A DNA stretch of 64,000 nucleotides from Microterricola viridarii (GTDB lineage Bacteria > Actinomycetota > Actinomycetes > Actinomycetales > Microbacteriaceae), in the NCBI RefSeq assembly GCF_001542775.1, contig NZ_CP014145.1:3038001-3102000 (forward strand), written 5' to 3'. Positions within the stretch are counted from its first letter, which is position 1; each line of letters starts with the position of its first letter. The notes under the pieces are model-generated. The model saw nothing but the letters and a program-made list of their open reading frames with translations, had not been told where the DNA came from and searched no databases. The translations under genes were made by a program, and so were the position numbers. Below, piece by piece: positions 56,455 through 64,000 of the stretch.

Positions 56455-58170
56455 GTGCCCGCGCTGATTCCCGCCCCCGTGACGCTCGACACCGCCGACG
56501 GCCAGCTGACGCTCAGCGCGGCAACAGCCGTCAGTGCGTCGGCCGAGCTCGCCGCCGTGGCGCTGCGCCTGCAGGAAGCGCTGCGCCCCGCAACCGGCTT
56601 TGCGCTGCCCGTGCGGGAGGCCTCAGCCGAGCCGGCGGCCGGAGACATCCGCCTTTCCCTCGACGAGAACCCTGGCGAGAACCTTGCGGCGGAGGGCTAC
56701 CGGCTGCACGTGGACGCGACCGGGGTCGAGATCGTCGGCGGCTCCCCCGCCGGCGTCTTCTGGGGCGTGCAGGCGCTGCGCCAACTGCTGCCGGCCTCGA
56801 TCTACCGGTCCAGCCTCGTGCGCGGCGTCGACTGGCAGCTGCCGTTCGTCACGATCACCGACAACCCGCGCTTCGGCTGGCGCGGCACGATGCTCGACGT
56901 CGCCCGGCACTTCCTGCCTAAACGCGAGCTGCTGCGCTTCATCGATCTGATGGCGGTGCACCGCCTGAACGTGCTGCACCTGCACTTGACCGACGACCAG
57001 GGCTGGCGGCTGCAGATCCGCGCGTTCCCCCGGCTGACCGAGGTCGGCGGATGGCGCAGCGAATCGCAGCGCGGGCACGGCCCGCTGGCCCAGGGCAACG
57101 GCCGCCCGCACGGCGGCTTCTACACACAGGACGACATCCGCGAGATCGTGGAGTACGCGGCCGAGCGGTTCGTGACCATCGTGCCCGAGATCGAGACCCC
57201 CGGGCATGTACAGGCGGCAATCGCCGCCTACCCGGAGCTCGGCGTCGGCGACCCGGCGCAGGCCCCGAGCGAGCCCTGGACCAAATGGGGCGTCAACACC
57301 CCCGTGCTGAACCTCGAGGAGTCGACGCTCGACTTCTTGCGCACCGTCTTCGACGAGGTGATGGAGCTGTTCCCCTCCCGTCACATCGGCGTCGGCGGCG
57401 ATGAGGCCAAGAAGGTCGAGTGGGAGCAGGACCCGCGCAGCCAGGAGCGGATCCGCGAGCTCGGCCTCGCCAACGAGGAGGAGGCGCAGAGCTGGTTCAT
57501 GCGCCAGCTCGACGCGCACCTCACGGCGGCCGGGCGCACCCTGTTCGGCTGGGACGAGATCCTCGAGGGCGGCCTCACCCCCGGCGCCACGGTCGCCTCC
57601 TGGCGCGGCAGCTACGGCGCGATCGCGGCCGCCAGGGCCGGCCACCCGGTCGTGCTCTGCCCGGACGACCTCGTCTACCTCGACTACCGCCAGTCCGACT
57701 CCCCCGCCGAGCCGATCCCCATCGGCCCGCCGCTCAGCCTCGACGAGGTCTACGCCTTCGAGCCCGTGCCGACCGAGCTCACCGCGAGCGAGGCCGCGCT
57801 CGTGCTGGGCGGCCAGGCCAACATCTGGTCAGAGCACATCGACTCCCCCCGCCACCTCGACTACATGGCCTTCCCACGGCTCTGCGCCCTGGCCGAGGCG
57901 GTCTGGGGCCCGCAGTCGCGCGACCTGGCAGGCTTCCGTGCGCGCCTCGACGTGCACCTCGGCCGGCTCGACGCTCTCGGGGTCGAGTACCGAGCCGAGT
58001 CCGGGCCGCGGCCGTGGCAGAGCCGCCCGGACGCCCCCGGCAAACCGATGAGCCGCGAGCAGCGACTCGCTGTGCGCGACGAGCTGATCGCAAACCTGGT
58101 GGCTGCGGATGCCGCCAAGGCCGCCGACGCGGCAGTCCCTCCAGCTGAGGCCTCAAGCCCCGCTGGTTGA
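56455..58170 (+). CDS. Glycoside hydrolase family 20 beta-N-acetylhexosaminidase
   Basis: A 571-aa GH20 enzyme. An N-terminal alpha/beta domain (through GGSPAGVFWGVQALRQLLP) precedes the catalytic barrel: WRGTMLDVARHFLPKRELLR, LHLHLTDDQGWRLQI, HGGFYTQDDIREIVEYAAER and HIGVGGDEAKK with the catalytic pair Asp316-Glu317. There is no signal peptide, so it is cytosolic or released otherwise, likely acting on imported chitobiose, murein fragments or glycans. GTG 56455 has GAGGAG. The last codons (SSPAG, stop TGA) are formed by the first copy of the downstream repeat (CCGCTGGTTGA), so the C-terminus has been set by a repeat insertion. Confidence 0.93.
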   Translation: MPALIPAPVTLDTADGQLTLSAATAVSASAELAAVALRLQEALRPATGFALPVREASAEPAAGDIRLSLDENPGENLAAEGYRLHVDATGVEIVGGSPAGVFWGVQALRQLLPASIYRSSLVRGVDWQLPFVTITDNPRFGWRGTMLDVARHFLPKRELLRFIDLMAVHRLNVLHLHLTDDQGWRLQIRAFPRLTEVGGWRSESQRGHGPLAQGNGRPHGGFYTQDDIREIVEYAAERFVTIVPEIETPGHVQAAIAAYPELGVGDPAQAPSEPWTKWGVNTPVLNLEESTLDFLRTVFDEVMELFPSRHIGVGGDEAKKVEWEQDPRSQERIRELGLANEEEAQSWFMRQLDAHLTAAGRTLFGWDEILEGGLTPGATVASWRGSYGAIAAARAGHPVVLCPDDLVYLDYRQSDSPAEPIPIGPPLSLDEVYAFEPVPTELTASEAALVLGGQANIWSEHIDSPRHLDYMAFPRLCALAEAVWGPQSRDLAGFRARLDVHLGRLDALGVEYRAESGPRPWQSRPDAPGKPMSREQRLAVRDELIANLVAADAAKAADAAVPPAEASSPAG

Positions 58171-58400
58171 GCCTGAGGGCCCGCAGGTTGAGCCTGAGGG
58201 CCCGCTCGTTGAGCCTGAAAGTCCCGCTGGTTGAGCTTGTCGAAACCCCGCCCGGGGGATTTCGACAAGCTCAATCAGCGGGGCAGCAGCCCAATCGGTG
58301 GGTAGCAGCCCAATCGGTGGGGCAGCAGCCCAATCGGCGGGCAGCAGCCCACTCAGCGGGGTATCAGCCCACTCAGCGGGGCAGCAGCACAGTCACCGGC
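58160..58400. repeat. REP-like repeat cluster between the GH20 and beta-lactamase-fold genes
   Basis: Two arrays. First, GGTTGAGCCTGAGGGCCCGC-like units of 20 bp repeated three to four times (58165-58230). Then a large palindrome: CCCGCTGGTTGAGCTTGTCG (58223-58242) with AAA, a CG-rich loop, and its near-exact reverse complement at 58260-58282 (one mismatch). Third, five or six degenerate units of about 19-20 bp around GGCAGCAGCCCAATCGGTGG from 58282 to 58400. The half-site TTTCGACAAGCTCAAT recurs as TTTCGACAGGCTCAG at 919, next to the 169-bp array. Confidence 0.85.
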
Positions 58401-58418
58401 GGGGCGGGCCGGCGCCAG

Positions 58419-59720
58419 CTACCCGGCCGCAGCCTCGACGGGGGCCTGGCAGACGGCCCCGGCCTGCAGCGCGCCCGCCGCTTGCTCGGCCGACCACGGC
58501 AGCTCGATCGCCGGCGCCGTCTCGCCAGAAGCGGCTGCGGCCTTCGACCCGATGGAGGCCAGCTGCATCGCCAGCTGCTGGGCGAAGCCCTTGCCTGCCG
58601 TCGAGTTGTTCAGCATCACCACGACGGTGAAGCCCGTCAAAGGGTCGGCGTAGGCCGCGGTCAGGAACCCGGGAATCGCGCCGTTGTGCCCGACCAGCGG
58701 GCCGATCTTCTGCACCCCGAGGCCGTAGCCCTGCCACGACGGCGCGTCGCCGCCGAGCGGGATGGTCGACAGCTGCGCCTTCGACGACTTGCCGCTGAGC
58801 AGGCGGCCATCAGCGAGCGACTGCGCCCAGGTCTTCTGGTCTTCCAGCGTTGAGATGATCCCGCCGGCCGCCCCGCCCTGCGAGGGCGAGAGGTTGGTCT
58901 CGTCGAGGATGGCGGCGCAGTCCCGGGTGCCGTCTGCCTTCACCTGGGCGGCATAGCCGTGCAGCGATGGCGCGCGGATCTCGAACTTGCCGGCATCCGG
59001 CTGGCTCGTCTCGCTGAGGCCGAGCGGGCCGAACAGCTGCTCCGAGTACAGATCCGACCAGCTCTTGCCGGTGTGCGCGGAGAGCGCCATGCCGAGCAGC
59101 GCGACAGGTGTCGCCGAGTCCTGCCAGCTGGCGCCCGGCGCCGCCTTCGTGGAGGCGAGGCCGGCCGAGACGAGCTCCATGTTCGACCAGTTCCGCTTCG
59201 GGTTGTTGACGAATAGGCTGCCGAATTGCGCGCTGTAATCGGCGAGGCCCGACGTGCCCTGGCAGAGCTGGCCGAGCGTGATGCCCTCGGTGCCTGGCAT
59301 GTCTGGCAGGTATTTCGACACCGAGTCGCTCACCGAGAGCTCGCCGGCATCCGCCAGCCGCAGCATCACGGTGCAGGCCATCGCGCGGTCGCTCGCGGCG
59401 CTGCGGAAGTGCATCCCGGTGCTCACCGGGGTCTTGCCGTCTGCGCTGCTCACGCCCTGCGCGCTCGTCCACTCCCCGGCCCACGGCGCCCAGACGCCGG
59501 CGATGCCCCCGGATGCCGATGACCACTGCATCGCCTGGGCGAGCGCAGCATCGAGTTGTTCGGTCACCGCGGTTGGCAGAGCGCCTTTGTGCTGCGCGGG
59601 CAGCTTCGAAGACAGAGTGCCGGATTCAGCCGAACACCCCGCCAGGCCGAGCACGAGTATGGTCACCGTGCCGACCGTCAACAGCTGGCCGAGCCGTCGC
59701 CGTTCCCATCGTGCGTTCAA
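58419..59720 (-). CDS. Lipoprotein of the serine beta-lactamase/D-Ala-D-Ala carboxypeptidase fold
   Basis: A 433-aa exported protein. Lipobox LVLGLAGC with its Cys ends the signal peptide. The class C/DD-peptidase fold is recognisable: GMHFRSAASDRAMACTVMLR where the active-site SxxK should be, GTSGLADYSAQF with the Tyr, and VGHNGAIPGF for the third box. The SxxK lysine is not in place (FRSAASDRA), so catalysis may be altered or lost. TTG 59720 is chosen for its GAGGGGG; TTG 59741 is an alternative. Membrane-anchored, facing outward; possible peptidoglycan binding or modification. Substrate unknown. Confidence 0.82.
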   Translation of the reverse strand: MNARWERRRLGQLLTVGTVTILVLGLAGCSAESGTLSSKLPAQHKGALPTAVTEQLDAALAQAMQWSSASGGIAGVWAPWAGEWTSAQGVSSADGKTPVSTGMHFRSAASDRAMACTVMLRLADAGELSVSDSVSKYLPDMPGTEGITLGQLCQGTSGLADYSAQFGSLFVNNPKRNWSNMELVSAGLASTKAAPGASWQDSATPVALLGMALSAHTGKSWSDLYSEQLFGPLGLSETSQPDAGKFEIRAPSLHGYAAQVKADGTRDCAAILDETNLSPSQGGAAGGIISTLEDQKTWAQSLADGRLLSGKSSKAQLSTIPLGGDAPSWQGYGLGVQKIGPLVGHNGAIPGFLTAAYADPLTGFTVVVMLNNSTAGKGFAQQLAMQLASIGSKAAAASGETAPAIELPWSAEQAAGALQAGAVCQAPVEAAAG

Positions 59721-59842
59721 TCGAGCCCCCTCGTTACGCAAAAAATGTATCCCCCTAACAGGGGAGTCTAACCTGCCGACTCCCCGAATCTGCCCCGGCG
59801 CGTTCGCACCGAGACCGCACCGTTACCGGCACTGTGAAGCGG

Positions 59843-61150
59843 CTAGTGCGCGCGGGCCGTGACCGGGCGTTCGCGCTCGGCCTCCGACATGAAGCGGCGC
59901 ACGTTCTCGTCGACGATGATGTCGCTCGGGCGCAGCGGACGACTCAGATAGAGCCCTTCGAGACTGGTCAGTCGGCTGAGCGCGACATAGGTCTGGCCGG
60001 GGCTGAACACCCGGCTGCCGAGGTCGACGATCGCCCGCTCGTAACTGGCGCCCTGGGACTTGTGAATGGTCACGGCCCAGGCCAGCCGCAGCGGGAACTG
60101 TGAGAACTCGGCCACCACGTCTTTGACGAGCTTCTTCGTGACCGGGTTGTAGCTGTACTTGAACTTCTCCCAGCTGGCCGGCTCCACCTCGTGCTGCTCG
60201 CCGTCGATGTCGACCACGACGGTGTCGCTCAGCTCGACGACGGTGCCGATGGTGCCGTTGACCCAGCGCGGGCCGCCGTCGATGGCGCTGTCGTTGCGCA
60301 GGAACATCACCTGCGCGCCCACCTTGAGCTCGAGCTTCGCGTCTGCCGGGTAGGCGCGGCCGCCGAAGTCGCCCATGATGTCGGCCTCCGCCATGCGGGA
60401 CGTGCCGGGCAGCTTGGCCAGTTCGGTCGCGTTGATGCGGTTGACGGCGTCGTTGCGGGTGGCCAGCGTGATCGCGCCGTCCGTGGGCAGCGGGCGCCTG
60501 GCTCCCATGGTGTTCAGCGCGCCGGCGATCTCGGCGGTGACCCGGCCGTGCCGCACGGCGTTCAGCATGCCCTTGAACGCGCTGTCGCTCTGCCGGTGGA
60601 TCTCGGTGAGCTCGAAGATACGCAGCCCGGCCTCTTGCCACACCTTTGCGTCGAAGAACCACATGGAGCGGTAGTGGTCAGCGTAGTAGGCGCGCTCCTC
60701 CGGGTCGCCCGCAACGGGCGAGAGCTGGTAGGGGTCGCCGAAGAGCACGATCTGTACCCCGCCGAAGGGCGTGAAGCGGCGCGCTCGCGCCTGCCGAAGG
60801 CTGCGGTCAATGGCATCCATCAGATCAGCGCTGACCATGCTGACCTCGTCGATGACGAGGGTGTCGATGCTGTTGAGGAGCTTCTTGGTCTGGTCGTTCT
60901 GGTCGATCTCGTGGTCGGCGATGATGCCGATCGGCAGCCGGAACAGCGAGTGGATCGTCTGGCCGCCGACGTTCAACGCCGCGACACCGGTGGGCGCCGC
61001 GATGGCGATCTGCTTCTCGGTGTTCCAGTTGATGTGGTTCAGCAGCGTCGACTTGCCCGTTCCGGCTCGGCCGGTGACGAAAACGTTGTCGCGGGTGCCC
61101 TCGATCGCCTCGAAGATGGCGGCCTGTTCGGGCGACAACGCAAGCGACAC
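59843..61150 (-). CDS. PIF1-like / RecD-family AAA helicase
   Basis: A 435-aa superfamily 1B helicase. Walker A NVFVTGRAGTGKSTLLNHIN, then AAPTGVAALNVGGQTIHSLF, Walker B DTLVIDEVSMVSADLMDAID, VLFGDPYQLSPV, a late WAVTIHKSQGASYERAIVDL (motif V) and QTYVALSRLTSLEGLYLSRP (motif VI) are all present. GTG 61150 (VSLALSPEQAAIFEAIEGTR) has AAAGG seven bases upstream; the frame to 61615 is a shadow of the divergent gene. These 5'-3' helicases act on DNA structures such as G-quadruplexes and R-loops, useful in a high-GC genome. Divergent from a membrane protein gene. Confidence 0.92.
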   Translation of the reverse strand: MSLALSPEQAAIFEAIEGTRDNVFVTGRAGTGKSTLLNHINWNTEKQIAIAAPTGVAALNVGGQTIHSLFRLPIGIIADHEIDQNDQTKKLLNSIDTLVIDEVSMVSADLMDAIDRSLRQARARRFTPFGGVQIVLFGDPYQLSPVAGDPEERAYYADHYRSMWFFDAKVWQEAGLRIFELTEIHRQSDSAFKGMLNAVRHGRVTAEIAGALNTMGARRPLPTDGAITLATRNDAVNRINATELAKLPGTSRMAEADIMGDFGGRAYPADAKLELKVGAQVMFLRNDSAIDGGPRWVNGTIGTVVELSDTVVVDIDGEQHEVEPASWEKFKYSYNPVTKKLVKDVVAEFSQFPLRLAWAVTIHKSQGASYERAIVDLGSRVFSPGQTYVALSRLTSLEGLYLSRPLRPSDIIVDENVRRFMSEAERERPVTARAH

Positions 61151-61283
61151 GGTGCGCCTTTCTGACGGTTTCTGACTGACGGATGCAGCAGTCAACTGTA
61201 ACCGCTCGACTCTGTGATTCCGCGGCTCGCCGCTGCGCGGCTGCACAGACTCCGCACAGCCGCAGCCTGAATAGACTGGGCGG

Positions 61284-62549
61284 GTGAGCACGGGGCCAGG
61301 GGACGAGAGCGGGCAGGAACAGCCAGTCGCTCCGACGAGCCTTCCAGCCACCAGCCCCTTCGGCATCACCGTGCCCGTGCAGGTGATCCCCGATCGCGAG
61401 CTCGGCATCGGTTCCGCCGGTGCGCACTCCTGGACGCGCCCGACGGGCGCGCACGGCGTCACCATCGACACCGACACCGGCGCGACCGTGATGTGGGCTC
61501 CCCCGCCACCGCGCGAGCCGGCGACCCCCGGAATGCTGCTGCGGGTCGGTGCCCTCTGGGCCGGTGTGCTCGTGCTGCTGCTGCTCGCCACCACCGCCGG
61601 CATCGGCGCCCTCAACCACCAGCTGTACAGCGCATCCGGCTTTGTTCAGCAGTACCTCGGCGCCCTGGCCCGCGGCGATGCTGACGCCGCCCTGAGCTTC
61701 CCCGGCGTCGAACCGCAGGCCACGGAACTCGCCGCCGCCGGGCTGCCCACCAAGCTGCCCCACGTGCTGCTGCGCGACTCGGTGCTGCGCGCCCCCCAAG
61801 ACACCCGCGTGGTCAACGACGAGGAGGGCGCGAACGGCGTGCACCGGGTCACCGTCGAGTACACGCTGGCCGGTGAGAAGGCGCAGAGCGTATTCGAGGT
61901 CGAGCGCACCGGGACGATGTTCGGCGTCTTCAACGACTGGCGCTTCGCCTCCAGCCCGCTCGCCGTGCTGAACGTGACCGTGCTGCATGACGCGGAGTTC
62001 TCGGTGAACGGGCTCACCCTCGACACACGCGCACACCACGCAGCCGACGCGGCGCCCACGTTCTCCAACACTGCGTCCTACCTGGCCTTCTCCCCCTCGA
62101 TCTACGAGCTCGGCAAGAACTCGCGACTGCTCGCCGCCGAGCCGCTAAAACTGCCGGTCACCGGGAGCGGCGTCGCCGAGGCGACGGTCGACGTGCAGCC
62201 AACACCGGATTTCGTCAGTGACGTGCAGGACGAGCTCAACAACTGGCTCGATGAGACGTGCACGACCCAGGCCGTGTTGCAGCCCACCGGCTGCCCGTTC
62301 GGCGTGAACATTGACGACCGGGTGACGAGCGCGCCGGCGTGGAGCATCACCGAGTACCCCACCGTGACGCTCACGCCCGGCGAGAACACCTTCGAGATGC
62401 CACAGACGCCCGCTGTCGCACACGTGCAGGTCGAGGTGCAGTCGCTCTTCGACGGCGAGGTCGAGACACTCGACCAGGATGAGCCCTTCTCCGTGGCGCT
62501 CTCGGTGAACATCACGCCCAGCGGCAGCCTCGCCATCAAGCTGCACTAG
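61284..62549 (+). CDS. Hypothetical membrane-anchored protein with large extracytoplasmic domain
   Basis: A 421-aa protein. A 75-residue cytosolic Pro-rich N-terminus (WAPPPPREPATPG) precedes one membrane segment (AGVLVLLLLATTAGIGAL), then a 310-residue beta-rich extracytoplasmic region beginning FVQQYLGALARGDADAALSF, which resembles the NTF2-like/DUF4878 style found in surface proteins of actinobacteria. Two cysteines close together (TCTTQAVLQPTGC) may form a disulfide. No enzyme motif. GTG 61284 is used; upstream SD is modest. Function unknown. Confidence 0.7.
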   Translation: MSTGPGDESGQEQPVAPTSLPATSPFGITVPVQVIPDRELGIGSAGAHSWTRPTGAHGVTIDTDTGATVMWAPPPPREPATPGMLLRVGALWAGVLVLLLLATTAGIGALNHQLYSASGFVQQYLGALARGDADAALSFPGVEPQATELAAAGLPTKLPHVLLRDSVLRAPQDTRVVNDEEGANGVHRVTVEYTLAGEKAQSVFEVERTGTMFGVFNDWRFASSPLAVLNVTVLHDAEFSVNGLTLDTRAHHAADAAPTFSNTASYLAFSPSIYELGKNSRLLAAEPLKLPVTGSGVAEATVDVQPTPDFVSDVQDELNNWLDETCTTQAVLQPTGCPFGVNIDDRVTSAPAWSITEYPTVTLTPGENTFEMPQTPAVAHVQVEVQSLFDGEVETLDQDEPFSVALSVNITPSGSLAIKLH

Positions 62550-62973
62550 TCAGGGCACTGACGGGGCCCTCACGCCCCGCCCAGCCGCCATCCACGCCCG
62601 GCCCTCACTCCCCCGTCGCGCTCTCCTCGCTGACTCGGGTCTTTCTCGCCCCCGCTGGCCCCGCTGGCTCCGGTCGGGCTCTCCCCGCTGGCCCCACTCG
62701 CTCCCCCGGTCGCGCTCCCCCCCGCTGGCCCCGGCCGCGCGAGGCACCCCCACCGTTGGCTCGAGGGAGCTTGCGACCGAAGCCAACGCCGCGAGACTGC
62801 AGGACGTGTGGGTCACGGCATGAAAACCGCACAACCCCTTCGGCTTGAAACGATTCACTATCGGGCCGATGGCGGCGTCCAGGCGACGTCGGCAGCCCAA
62901 GCCGGGGGAGGGGGCACGCGATTCCGGTAAGGAACGCCGGCGGGCAAGCGCCCCAGCTACTACCGCCCGGCCC
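62550..62973. other. Intergenic stretch with low-complexity sequence and a dispersed repeat module
   Basis: No gene in about 420 bp. 62640-62745 is a run of CCCGCTGGCCCC-like copies. At 62753-62790 the sequence CCGTTGGCTCGAGGGAGC and then GACCGAAGCCAACG matches the short palindromic module inside each 169-bp repeat at 942-1617, so that module also occurs as a single copy. Confidence 0.7.
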
Positions 62974-64000
62974 CTACCGTCCGGCGCTGTCGCGCTGCGC
63001 GATGCGCGCCAGGTTCTCGTTGTACGCGTTCAGCTCGGCGTCGTTGGTGCGCGCCGCGTTGCGGTCGCTGCGCTTGGTCTCCTTGTCGTCAGAGCGGCTC
63101 CACTGGATCGCCACGGCGATGGCCAGCGCCAGCGTCGGGATCTCGCCGACGCTCCAGGCGATGCCGCCGCCCATCTGCTGGTCCGCGATGGCGCTGAGGC
63201 CCCAGTCGCGGCCCATCGCGCCGTACCAGTCGGCGAGCAGCAGGCCGGTGCCGGTCATGATGGCCAGGCCGAAGAACGCGTGGAAGGCCATGGTGCCGAG
63301 CAGCAGCAACAGCCGGAACGGGTAGGGGAGACGGTACGGCACCGGGTCGATGCCGATCAGCGACTGCACGAACAAGTAGCCGGTGATGAGGAAGTGCACC
63401 GTCATCCACTGGTGGCCGATGTGGTCGGTCGTGGCCCAGCTGAACAGCGGGCTGAAGTAGAACACCCAGAGCGAGCCGGCGAACAGCACGGCGGCGACGA
63501 TCGGGTTGGCGATGATCATGGCGAAGCGCGAGTGCACGGCGAGCAGGATCCACTCGCGCGGGCCCCGGCTGCCGTCCTTGCGCGGCCGGATGGCGCGCAT
63601 GGCGAGCGTCACGGGCGCTCCGGGCACCAGCAGTACGGGGATAGCCATGGTCAGCGCCATGTGGGCCAGCATGTGCGTGCTGAACAGGTACTTGCCGTAG
63701 ACGGCGACGCCGCCACTGGAAACGTAGAACAGGGCGATCAGGCCGGCGATCCAGAGCACGGTGCGGTAGATCGGCCAGCTGTCGCCGCGCTTCTTCAGGC
63801 GCCAGACCCCGGCCAGGTAGAAGAAGATGCCGAAGGCGCAGGCCAGCAGCCAGATCAGGTCGACGTTCCACTCAGTGAAGTAGCGGGCGAAGGTCAACTC
63901 GGGCGGCAACGGGTCGCCGGTGAGCAGCTCGGCCGCGCTGCGCGTGCCGGAAACGGCCTCGGAGACGGGCGGGGCCGTGCTGCCGAGCGCCACGGCGACA
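62974..64000 (-). CDS. Cytochrome c oxidase assembly protein (CtaG/CopD type), N-terminus outside window
   Basis: The visible 342 residues are the C-terminal part of a membrane protein. It has about nine hydrophobic segments with FYVSSGGVAVYGKYLFSTHM then LAHMALTMAIPVLLVPGAPV (conserved histidines of the CtaG copper-handling family), GHQWMTVHFLITGYLFVQSL and FHAFFGLAIMTGTGLLLADW. In actinobacteria this domain is often fused behind a CopD domain, and the frame is open at the window edge (VALGSTAPPVSEAVSGTRSA), so a fusion is likely. The likely role is copper delivery to cytochrome oxidase. GTG 63993 is not necessarily the start. Confidence 0.87.
   Translation of the reverse strand, partial: VAVALGSTAPPVSEAVSGTRSAAELLTGDPLPPELTFARYFTEWNVDLIWLLACAFGIFFYLAGVWRLKKRGDSWPIYRTVLWIAGLIALFYVSSGGVAVYGKYLFSTHMLAHMALTMAIPVLLVPGAPVTLAMRAIRPRKDGSRGPREWILLAVHSRFAMIIANPIVAAVLFAGSLWVFYFSPLFSWATTDHIGHQWMTVHFLITGYLFVQSLIGIDPVPYRLPYPFRLLLLLGTMAFHAFFGLAIMTGTGLLLADWYGAMGRDWGLSAIADQQMGGGIAWSVGEIPTLALAIAVAIQWSRSDDKETKRSDRNAARTNDAELNAYNENLARIAQRDSAGR

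Noticed and set aside
58160..58400. CRISPR array
   Set aside because: The repeats are 19-20 bp in direct tandem with no regular spacers and no cas genes.

Overview
The window is high-GC actinobacterial chromosome, most likely from a member of the Microbacteriaceae. The evidence is the strong GC bias with frequent GCATCC/GGATGC codon pairs, AAAGGA/GGAGG ribosome binding sites, many GTG and TTG starts, Microbacteriaceae-type small proteins, an LAxTG cell-wall sorting signal and dispersed REP-like palindromes. Genus and species cannot be given from sequence alone.

Layout. 1-6.6 kb: the end of a thioredoxin-reductase-like gene, an array of four 169-bp tandem repeats, an MFS sugar-type transporter, a RIO-type kinase preceded by a possible 18-codon leader ORF, a UMF1-family transporter and a histidine phosphatase. 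6.6-10.7 kb: a divergent cluster for non-phosphorylative L-fucose (or related 6-deoxysugar) oxidation: lactonase, aldo/keto reductase and mutarotase on one strand, FAH-family hydrolase and SDR dehydrogenase on the other. 10.9-14.7 kb: a SipW-like signal peptidase with four exported proteins, three with the alternate signal peptide and the last with an LASTG anchor. 14.8-17.7 kb: dcd, a membrane protein, gadB and tRNA-Gly(CCC).

17.7-24.95 kb: a lower-GC element bounded by 27-bp perfect inverted repeats and a short direct repeat (CTGGAG). It carries a small HTH protein, a three-Cys-motif partner protein (TcmP), a winged-helix regulator, the three-Cys-motif (Gp37/Gp68, DUF5131) protein, a small hydrophobic peptide, a broken GIY-YIG-like gene and a KAP P-loop NTPase. 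No transposase or integrase is visible. This is the most interesting part of the window.

25-43 kb: mixed genes, including a CtpE-like P-type ATPase, a PadR/DUF1048/DrrAB-type ABC operon with a long palindromic operator, a MarR gene next to a PhzS-like monooxygenase, a CmtR-like metal sensor with a CDF transporter, an esterase, a YbdK-type ligase, a diiron-oxidase-like protein coupled to a CDGSH protein, TetR/SDR, and a solitary HsdR-N-type nuclease. 43-64 kb: an MMPL transporter overlapping a NarL-type two-component system, a DHA2 exporter, a siderophore-interacting protein, glycerate kinase, a DnaA-box-like cluster, flotillin, GH20 hexosaminidase, a beta-lactamase-fold lipoprotein, a PIF1-like helicase and the C-terminal part of a CtaG-type protein.

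Two genes (MMPL and CDGSH) are broken only by a one-base deficit in a C/G run, so assembly indels are a real possibility. Two short gene remnants (35.8 and 37.2 kb) look like true decay.
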